From Chryseosolibacter sp964393795 (GTDB lineage: Bacteria > Bacteroidota > Bacteroidia > Cytophagales > Cyclobacteriaceae): DNA of 16,921 nucleotides. Location of the stretch: contig CAYMWA010000073.1 of the NCBI GenBank assembly GCA_964393795.1, forward strand, positions 1 to 16,921, read 5' to 3'. A program made the translations under genes and the position numbers. The notes below the pieces were generated by a model. It had not been told where the DNA came from. It saw only the letters and a list, made by a program, of their open reading frames with translations, and did not search any database. Within the stretch, counting starts at the first letter, position 1; every line of letters begins with the position of its first letter. Shown in pieces: positions 7,747 to 14,322 of this stretch.

Positions 7747-8325
7747 CTGATCAACCATAGTGACGAGGAACTGTGCGCGCTTCTCACAAGCGGGAGTGAT
7801 GACGCATTTAGCGAAATCTATGAACGCTATTGGGAAAAACTGTACCGATACGCGTTTAACAGAATAAACGCTGACGATGTTGCTTTCGAGATCACCCAGG
7901 ACATCTTTGTTTCACTATGGACGCGAAGGATGCAGATCGTTTTCCATACGTCGTTATCCGGCTATCTGTATGCGTCCCTCAGGTACCAGATCATTCGCCA
8001 CATCAAGACCAGCAAGCTGCGATCGGCTTACCTGCAAGAGTTTCTTTCTCTCCGTTCCTCGGAAACAGACAATTCAAATGAGCAGACTGTCAACTTACGT
8101 GAACTGGAAAATGCGGTCGAAAAAAGTCTTGAGCACCTACCCAAGCGCTGCCAGGAGATATTCAAAATGAGCAGGCACCAAAATAAGACTATAAAGGAAA
8201 TTTCAGAAGAGCTTAGTCTTTCTCACAAAACCGTTGAGAACCAGATCACGCTGGCACTAAAACATCTGCGCGTCTCGCTGAGCGAGTTTATGGTCGTTTC
8301 TTTTGTGATGGCGTTCATCTTGTGA
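7747..8325 (+). CDS. ECF-type RNA polymerase sigma factor, start codon non-canonical or lost
   Basis: This is an extracytoplasmic-function sigma-70 factor, the partner expected for the FecR anti-sigma factor encoded divergently beside it. The frame is open from 7732, after a TAA at 7729-7731. Conserved sequence begins at about 7750 with the ECF-like opening INHSDEELCALL. Region 2 follows (AFSEIYERYWEKLYRYAFN, ITQDIFVSLWTRR), then a region 4 helix-turn-helix (LEHLPKRCQEIF, TIKEISEELSLSHKTVENQI). Counting from the CTG at 7747 gives 192 residues, the normal ECF length. No ATG, GTG or TTG occurs in this frame before the ATG at 7930, which would remove much of region 2. The start is therefore a rare codon (CTG 7747 or ATC 7750), or the sequence carries a mutation or indel. 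A 22-codon ATG frame at 7695-7760 overlaps the likely start in another frame. Confidence 0.85.
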   Translation: MINHSDEELCALLTSGSDDAFSEIYERYWEKLYRYAFNRINADDVAFEITQDIFVSLWTRRMQIVFHTSLSGYLYASLRYQIIRHIKTSKLRSAYLQEFLSLRSSETDNSNEQTVNLRELENAVEKSLEHLPKRCQEIFKMSRHQNKTIKEISEELSLSHKTVENQITLALKHLRVSLSEFMVVSFVMAFIL

Positions 8326-8395
8326 ACGACCGATCACCGGATACCACGCGCGATGCTCGGCGAAAACTCACCATAAGTACCCCCCGCGCACTCAC

Positions 8396-10282
8396 CTACC
8401 GACTCATTCGCTGCAGTATCTCTTCAATTTCATCCATGACCCTGTTCATCTTTTGCATGGTGAGCGAAAAGGGCTCTGAGGTGGTCATATCGACACCGGC
8501 AAGTTTAAGCAGTTCAATGGGGTAATCAGAACCACCCGCCGACAGGAACTTCAAATACTTGGCAGTAACATCGTTGTTTCCTGCCAACACCTGTTCGGAT
8601 AATGCAGCGGAGGCCGTAAACGATGTCGCATACTGATAGACGTAAAAGTTGTAATAGAAGTGGGGGATGTACGCCCACTCCGCTTTTATTTCATCGTCTA
8701 CAATGCAAACACCCTTGTCGTGCCCATAGTACCTCTTCACAAGGTCGTAATATATTTCATTGAATCGTTCGCCGGTAAGGGCCTCCCCATTTTCCGCCCG
8801 TTCATGTATCTTCAACTCAAACTCCGCAAATTGCGTCTGCCGGAAAACGGTTCCTTTGATTCCTTCCAGATAATTCCCCAGAATAGAAAGTCTTAGTTCG
8901 TCATCGTTGATATTCTTAAGCATGTAGTCGACGAGCAGCGCTTCATTGAACGTCGATGCAACTTCGGCAACGAATATCGGATAATTGGCTAACGGAAAAG
9001 GCTGGTGCTTATTAGAGAAATAACTTTGCATGGCATGCCCCAACTCATGGGTAAGCGTACTCATGTCATCGTATTTCCCGTTGTAGTTCATCAGAATGTA
9101 GGGGTGAACATCATAGGCCGAACCGTTTGAATAGGCGCCCGGTCGTTTTCCTTCCGTTGGGAACATGTCGATCCATCGTTCGTCAAAGGCGCGTGTTGCA
9201 GCATCCGTGTACTCCACTCCCATCGGCTCAAGCGACGCCAGTATGTTCTTCTTCGACTCCGCAACAGAATACTTCAGCTCGACATTTTTCAACAGTGGAG
9301 CATACAGGTCGTAATAGTGTAGCTCGTCCACGCCCAATATCCTCTTTCTTAGATTGAGGTACCTGTGGAACGTGGGAAGATTCTCATTCACGTTCTCAAT
9401 AAGGTTGTGGTATACCTGCACAGGAATCTTGTTCACATCCAGCGAAGCCTCCAGGGCGGAGCCGTACTTCCGCACCCTTGCAAAAAACATATTCTTCTTT
9501 ACTTCGCCATAGAGCTGAGCGCCGAAAGTCCTTTGATAGTCGTCTATCTTCCCGAAGAATGCTTTAAAGACCTTGATGCGATCCTCACGGTTTGAGGAGG
9601 CACGGTACAGGCTGAATGCCGACTGATCAAGTTCTACCTTTTTACCATCGGAAAGTGTTATCTCCGGGAAGGGAAAATCGGCATTGAAAAACAAGCTAAA
9701 AATATCCGACGGTGTGCTGGCGATAAGACCCGCGGCGGCGATTATTTTCTCTTCTGATTCAGTTCCCGTATGTTCCCGTAGCCTGGCTATATCCGACAAG
9801 TATTTTCGGTAGACGCCAAGCGCTTCATTTTCCTTGAGGAATTTTTCTATTCTATCCTGATCAATGTCCAGAATCTCCGGCTCGACGAAAGCCACCGTGG
9901 AATTGAATTCGGTACCCAGTTGCTGCATTTCCGACTTCATTGACTGGTATTTCGATACCCGCGTGTCCTCGTCGAAATGCATCCCCGCGTAACTTCGAAG
10001 CCTGCCGAACTCTTTATAGATGTCATTCATGAGATCAAGGCATGACAAGAGCTGGTTCGGGGATTCAGCCAAAGTACCTTTGAACTCCTCCACGGCTGGA
10101 AGCCTTTTCTTGAGTTCCTCCCGCGCGGATCTCCACGTCTCCTCGGACGCATACAGGTCAGTGAGGTCCCACTTATATTGTTCGTCTATTTTCGTTCGCT
10201 CTTTTTCCTGTCCCGCCACGTCGGGAATGGCAAAGAGCATCATACCGCTTATCATAACAGCCGTTAAGGTTTGTCTGATCAT
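8396..10282 (-). CDS. pepF: Exported M3-family metalloendopeptidase, oligoendopeptidase F type
   Basis: This zinc endopeptidase cleaves short peptides. At 628 residues it has the usual PepF length plus a leader. The catalytic motif THELGHAMQSYF places HELGH at about residues 412-416, and FVAEVASTFNE supplies the third zinc ligand Glu at about 440, 24 residues after the second His. The N-terminal part is the helical PepF domain beginning YKWDLTDLYASEETW. I start at the ATG at 10282: the longer frame begins with TTG at 10312, and from 10282 a good signal peptide follows (MIRQTLTAVMISGMMLFAIP, cleavage likely near VAG-Q). The protein is thus probably periplasmic, unlike the classical cytoplasmic PepF. 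It converges on the sigma gene, with 70 bases between them in which I see no clear terminator. Confidence 0.95.
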   Translation of the reverse strand: MIRQTLTAVMISGMMLFAIPDVAGQEKERTKIDEQYKWDLTDLYASEETWRSAREELKKRLPAVEEFKGTLAESPNQLLSCLDLMNDIYKEFGRLRSYAGMHFDEDTRVSKYQSMKSEMQQLGTEFNSTVAFVEPEILDIDQDRIEKFLKENEALGVYRKYLSDIARLREHTGTESEEKIIAAAGLIASTPSDIFSLFFNADFPFPEITLSDGKKVELDQSAFSLYRASSNREDRIKVFKAFFGKIDDYQRTFGAQLYGEVKKNMFFARVRKYGSALEASLDVNKIPVQVYHNLIENVNENLPTFHRYLNLRKRILGVDELHYYDLYAPLLKNVELKYSVAESKKNILASLEPMGVEYTDAATRAFDERWIDMFPTEGKRPGAYSNGSAYDVHPYILMNYNGKYDDMSTLTHELGHAMQSYFSNKHQPFPLANYPIFVAEVASTFNEALLVDYMLKNINDDELRLSILGNYLEGIKGTVFRQTQFAEFELKIHERAENGEALTGERFNEIYYDLVKRYYGHDKGVCIVDDEIKAEWAYIPHFYYNFYVYQYATSFTASAALSEQVLAGNNDVTAKYLKFLSAGGSDYPIELLKLAGVDMTTSEPFSLTMQKMNRVMDEIEEILQRMSR

Positions 10283-10370
10283 AAAAGTGATGATTTGAAC
10301 ATATGTTACCAAAAAGCCAGCGCTTTTGCCAGAGGCGCGGCGAGAAAATCTGGTCGCCGGTGAGCACCTT

Positions 10371-10430
10371 GCCTCAGGGGGTCCTTCGCTCGCGCTTTCC
10401 TGCGCACCTGCCTCGCTCAGGATGACGGCT
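10371..10430. repeat. REP-like intergenic palindromic element
   Basis: Read on the minus strand, this stretch begins GTCATCCTGAGCGAGG and ends GCGAGCGAAGGACC, with an internal GCGC-6 bases-GCGC hairpin and CTGAG/CTCAG symmetry at its flanks. GTCATCCTGAGCGA... AGCGAAGGACC resembles the dispersed REP-type repeats common between genes in many bacteria, here with about 20 extra bases in the middle. It occupies the 337-base gap between divergent pepF and the TonB receptor gene. Confidence 0.55.
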
Positions 10431-10537
10431 GAATAAGGACAGAACGCCGATAAGCGGTCAATATTAATAGCGTCGGGTGCGAACCCCGTGTTGAATACGT
10501 CGCCATACCGGTTTGTGCCCCAAGAAGCGGCAATTTT

Positions 10538-10591
10538 AATTAGAATTAGTCCAAATAAGTTTCATTTCACGGCCGAAGTCGCTTACATTTG
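10538..10591 (+). promoter_or_regulatory. Promoter of the Xus-like operon with tandem AATTAG upstream
   Basis: TTTC (10560-10563), a 20-base spacer and TACATTTG (10584-10591) fit the Bacteroidota promoter pattern TTTG/TAnnTTTG, with the -7 element perfect. Transcription would start about 20 bases before the ATG at 10620. Just upstream, AATTAG occurs twice in tandem (10538-10549) in an AT-rich patch, a plausible regulator site. An iron-responsive regulator would suit the operon, but no full Fur box can be shown. Confidence 0.55.
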
Positions 10592-10619
10592 CCATCATTT
10601 ATAACGATTCTAAATTGTA

Positions 10620-12992
10620 ATGCGGTTCGTCCTTCTCCTACTGCTCTGTATTTGCCAGGCTTCGTTTGCTCAAGGCCCGGAATCGGGGCGTGTATTCGGA
10701 AAAATCACCGTCAGCGGAGCCGCGCTGCCAGGCGTGACTGTCATGTTAAAAGGAACCACCAGAGGCGCAGCAACTGATCTGCAAGGGCAGTTTGAGATCA
10801 CAGGTGTTGCCTCCGGAAGGTATCGGCTTGTCGCAAGCTATATCGGATATCGAAGCAGTGAAATCGACGTATTGGTCACCCCGGGTGAAGCACTCGAAGT
10901 GAATATTAACCTGACGGAAGAGGTTGTCGAATTAGATCAAGTCGAGGTAATCGCAAAATCCGTCAGCGATGAAGTTAACGCACAGGCTTACACAGTATCC
11001 GCAGTCTCCGCCAGGGAGCTATCAAACAGTATTGCAGATGCAAAGGGGATTCTCAATCGCATCCCTGGCGTCCGAATCCTGGAAGAAGGCGGGCTGGGCT
11101 CGGACCTGACATTTTCACTGAATGGTTTCTCGGGCGACCAGGTGAAATTTTTCCTGAACGGGATTCCGATGGACAATTTCGGATCTTCCCTCGGCCTCAG
11201 CAGCATACCCGTAAACTCCATTCAACGCGTTGAAGTCTACAAGGGTGTTGTTCCCGTATGGTTGGGCACGGATGCCTTAGGAGGTGCTGTCAATATTGTA
11301 ACCAATGAAGATGGCAACTTTTTTGACGCCTCCTATGCAACGGGCTCTTTCAATACACACCGGATATCCTTAAACGGATCGCGCACGAATAGAAATGGAA
11401 TTACGGTAAGAGGAACCCTCAATTACAATTACTCCGACAACGACTATGAGGTGCGTGTACCATTAACGGACCCGGTCGGGAATGTCTTGGGCCAAGTCAA
11501 CGCCAAACGGTTTCATGATGCCTATCGTTCCGGAATGGCAAGCTTCGAAGCTGGTGTCATTAATAAAGAGTATGCAGATGAGCTTTTAGTCGGAGCAATA
11601 GTATCCGGCGATGAAAAAGAGGTGCAGAACGGCGCCACCATGGCAAGGGCTTACGGTGGCATCATGCAGCAAAGCAAATCACTGATTCCATCGCTGAAGT
11701 ACAATAAAGAGAACCTCCTGTTTGACGGCCTGGACGTGAGTCTTCGCAGTGCATTGAATATTACGCAAATGCAGAATATCGACACGCTGCGGGGTGTCTA
11801 TTACAACTGGCTGGGCGAAGCCATACCCGCAAATGGTGAAGAGGGCGAGAACGGTGAAACGAATCACATTACTATGGATAACCTGGAATTCACTAACCAG
11901 TTGAATTTAGGGTATGAGATTACGCCGAAGCACTCACTGGCATTCAATTACGCTTTCCAATATTTTTATAGAGAAACTTTTGATTCCGAACACCCCAACA
12001 ATATCGCCAACCAATTCCCAAATACATTAAACAAACACGTGTTGGGACTGGCTTACAAATTTGACTACAATTCCAGGTGGAGTACAACCGTATTTGGAAA
12101 GGCCTACATCCTGAATGTCGCAACAAGCAAGGAATATGACTTCGGTGAAGAGACGAGAAGGACGGATGTTTATGAAGCCACCAAGGAAAACGTGGGCTAC
12201 GGAATAGCGACCTCCTATTTTCTACTCCCAAAGCTTCAGTTGAAATCGTCTTACGAACACACATTCCGCATGCCTTGGGCAAATGAGATATTCGGAAATG
12301 GATTGTTCGTCCAACCGAACGCAGACTTAGGTCCCGAACGGAGTGATAATTTCAATTTTGGTGCCTCGTTTGGTTTGGACTTAACGCCTGATCATCGGTT
12401 CACCATCGAAAGTGGCCTTGCCTATCGAAATGCCAGGGACCTCATCTATCAGGTCGTTACGGTAGCCACACCTGAGACAAGCTATAGCAACCTGGCAGAG
12501 GTACGTACCATAGGCGTCGAGGGCGCGATAAACTACCAGTGGAAATGGCTCTTGAATATCGGTGCCAACGTCACCTATCAAAACATTACGGATCAGGCCG
12601 ATTTTGTTTTTAATGATTACGCCGGATATCAACGCAATTTCAATAAAGGATTCCGTCTGCCTAACACCCCGTACCTCTTTGGTAATGCACGAGTGGGTGC
12701 AACCTTCCATGACGTCTTCACTAAATCCTCGACATTAGCCATCAACTACTTCTATAATTTCAATGAGGAATATTTTTTGAGCTGGGCGAAATACGGATCC
12801 AAAGACAGCAAGAAAGTGATCCCTCAACAATCCTCGCACAACGTCGAGCTCACCTACAGTTTAAGCGACGGAAAATACAATCTTGGATTGGAGTGTCGTA
12901 ACATCACCGATGAAGCACTCTACGATAAGTTCTATTTGCAAAAACCGGGAAGGGCATTCTATGTGAAACTCCGGTATGTGGTTGGTAAATAA
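10620..12992 (+). CDS. TonB-dependent receptor, XusA-like (probable iron-chelate uptake)
   Basis: This outer-membrane importer has 790 residues. A signal peptide (LLLLLCICQASFA, cleavage before Q) is followed by a carboxypeptidase-D-like domain at about 22-105 (GAALPGVTVMLKGTTRGAAT, ASYIGYRSSEIDV). A plug spans about 120-230 (ILNRIPGVRILEEGG, FFLNGIPMDNFGSS, VEVYKGVVPVWLGTDALGGA) and a 22-strand-type barrel runs to the end (FYVKLRYVVGK). It has no STN domain and none of the SusC signatures, so it is a siderophore-type receptor rather than a second SusC. The next two genes encode a DUF4374-type lipoprotein and a PepSY-type membrane protein, the order of the B. thetaiotaomicron xusABC xenosiderophore operon. 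The substrate is inferred from that context. It starts at the first ATG, 29 bases after the -7 promoter element. Confidence 0.9.
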   Translation: MRFVLLLLLCICQASFAQGPESGRVFGKITVSGAALPGVTVMLKGTTRGAATDLQGQFEITGVASGRYRLVASYIGYRSSEIDVLVTPGEALEVNINLTEEVVELDQVEVIAKSVSDEVNAQAYTVSAVSARELSNSIADAKGILNRIPGVRILEEGGLGSDLTFSLNGFSGDQVKFFLNGIPMDNFGSSLGLSSIPVNSIQRVEVYKGVVPVWLGTDALGGAVNIVTNEDGNFFDASYATGSFNTHRISLNGSRTNRNGITVRGTLNYNYSDNDYEVRVPLTDPVGNVLGQVNAKRFHDAYRSGMASFEAGVINKEYADELLVGAIVSGDEKEVQNGATMARAYGGIMQQSKSLIPSLKYNKENLLFDGLDVSLRSALNITQMQNIDTLRGVYYNWLGEAIPANGEEGENGETNHITMDNLEFTNQLNLGYEITPKHSLAFNYAFQYFYRETFDSEHPNNIANQFPNTLNKHVLGLAYKFDYNSRWSTTVFGKAYILNVATSKEYDFGEETRRTDVYEATKENVGYGIATSYFLLPKLQLKSSYEHTFRMPWANEIFGNGLFVQPNADLGPERSDNFNFGASFGLDLTPDHRFTIESGLAYRNARDLIYQVVTVATPETSYSNLAEVRTIGVEGAINYQWKWLLNIGANVTYQNITDQADFVFNDYAGYQRNFNKGFRLPNTPYLFGNARVGATFHDVFTKSSTLAINYFYNFNEEYFLSWAKYGSKDSKKVIPQQSSHNVELTYSLSDGKYNLGLECRNITDEALYDKFYLQKPGRAFYVKLRYVVGK

Positions 12993-13033
12993 CTGAATCA
13001 ATTTTAACGTAAACCCATATAACTAATACCTGT

Positions 13034-14245
13034 ATGATCTCGATTAGACAAATGAAAAATTACGCATTCGCCATGCTCCTGCTTAGTTGCGGCCTGTTCC
13101 TAAGTGCCTGCGACGACGACAATGACCCCGTTGCCGAGACTGGCGATTTTGTAGTATCATTGGCAATACAAGGAAGCGATAACACTTTTACTTACTATAC
13201 CGTGCCGTTTGAAGACGTGATGACCGGCACCTTATCAGCAGCCGGCCAGGGTATAGAGCAGCCCGGTTATTTTGACTTCACCCAAATCGATAAAACCATC
13301 TACAGCATTGGAGGATTGGACGACGTGAATGTCGTGGGTATTTCGAAAAACGCCGACGGCACCCTGAAACAGGTTGGCAACGTATCGTTCAATAACAGCC
13401 TCTCCGACATAGTCGAAGCCCCGGACGGCGCACTGGTATCCGTAACGATGGCATCCAATTCAAATGTCATTACGTTTCACACATTCAACCCCAATACCGT
13501 CGAAGTTGGCGAGCCGAAAGACGTACAAGTATCGGCCATCACAGAACTCGTTGGTCCTTCCTATTCAGGCATGCGGATCGTCGGCAACCATTTATTCCTG
13601 AGCTATTACATCAGCGATCCCAACACGTATGCAACGGCCTACACAGATCAGGCGGAAGTTGCAGTGTTCTCTTATCCGGAATTGGAATTCGAAAAGGTGA
13701 TCACGGATACACGTGTCGGACCAATCGGCGGATTCAATATCAAAAGCGGTCTGATCCAGGATGAAAGTGGAAATATTTATGCCGTTTCGCATTCCAATCC
13801 GGCCAACGGATATAGCCAGAGCACGAAGCCGTCTGGAATTCTCCGCATCAAAAACGGCGAAACTGAATTTGACGAAACGTATTTCTTCGACATCGAAGAA
13901 GCGACCGAAGGGTTTAATGCCACGCACCTGGTATACCTCGGAAATGGAAAGGCATTTGCCGAGATCAATTCCGCAGAAAGGGACCAACAGGAACGCTGGT
14001 CAGACAATCCCCTGCGTTCAGCAGTGATTGATCTCAACACAAAGGCGGTGAACTATATTTCCGGCTTGCCGGAGCATAAAGGCGATGGAAGAAGGCTCTC
14101 GGCGTTGAAAGACGGCAATGACATCTATCTTCCCATTGCTCAATCCGGAAAAATAAATATTTATAAAGTAGACACACAGAAGTTTAGCGCTACAAAAGGC
14201 GCCGAAGTAGAAGCCAATTTTATCGCGGGCATTTTTAAGCTTTAA
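13034..14245 (+). CDS. DUF4374-type surface lipoprotein, XusB-like
   Basis: This 403-residue protein is probably a beta-propeller lipoprotein on the cell surface. The signal ends LFLSAC, the Cys being lipidated, and DDDND follows directly, matching acidic export signals for surface lipoproteins. Repeated short strand motifs (IDKTIYSIGGLDDVNVVGI, IVEAPDGALVSVT, GLIQDESGNIYAVSHS, RRLSALKDGNDIYLPIAQS) suggest propeller blades. In the xenosiderophore system, XusB binds ferric enterobactin outside the cell and passes it to XusA. I infer the same type of role from family and gene order, not from visible ligand residues. It begins 41 bases after the receptor gene. The ATG at 13052 (MKNYAFAMLLLSC) is an equally plausible start. 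Confidence 0.85.
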   Translation: MISIRQMKNYAFAMLLLSCGLFLSACDDDNDPVAETGDFVVSLAIQGSDNTFTYYTVPFEDVMTGTLSAAGQGIEQPGYFDFTQIDKTIYSIGGLDDVNVVGISKNADGTLKQVGNVSFNNSLSDIVEAPDGALVSVTMASNSNVITFHTFNPNTVEVGEPKDVQVSAITELVGPSYSGMRIVGNHLFLSYYISDPNTYATAYTDQAEVAVFSYPELEFEKVITDTRVGPIGGFNIKSGLIQDESGNIYAVSHSNPANGYSQSTKPSGILRIKNGETEFDETYFFDIEEATEGFNATHLVYLGNGKAFAEINSAERDQQERWSDNPLRSAVIDLNTKAVNYISGLPEHKGDGRRLSALKDGNDIYLPIAQSGKINIYKVDTQKFSATKGAEVEANFIAGIFKL

Positions 14246-14258
14246 GAAACTGGTAACA

Positions 14259-14298
14259 GGGCTCGCGAAGTCTTCTTTCGAAGACGTTCGTGAGTCCC
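14259..14298 (+). repeat. Long hairpin between the lipoprotein and PepSY genes
   Basis: GGGCTCGCGAAGTCTTC (14259-14275), a TTTC loop, and GAAGACGTTCGTGAGTCCC (14280-14298) form a stem of 17 pairs with one G-U pair and two single-base bulges on the right arm. It lies 13 bases after the lipoprotein stop codon and 24 bases before the next start. Only short T-runs follow, so it may be a partial terminator or an mRNA-stabilising 3' structure that lowers expression of the membrane protein relative to the receptor and lipoprotein. Confidence 0.75.
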
Positions 14299-14322
14299 TT
14301 CGCCCTTTCCATCGACGACGAC

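Noticed and set aside
7563..7787. 74-residue minus-strand frame in the sigma-fecR gap
   Set aside because: It has no recognisable features and overlaps the sigma promoter region and coding start.
8326..8395. Possible bidirectional terminator between sigma and pepF
   Set aside because: No stem of useful length and no T-run could be found by eye.
10283..10312. TTG start extending the peptidase by 10 residues
   Set aside because: The ATG at 10282 gives a proper signal peptide; the TTG extension adds polar residues before it.
14290..14322. GTG start extending the PepSY protein by 11 residues
   Set aside because: The GTG lies inside the stem of a strong hairpin, and MKYKSKK at 14323 is the normal opening before helix 1.
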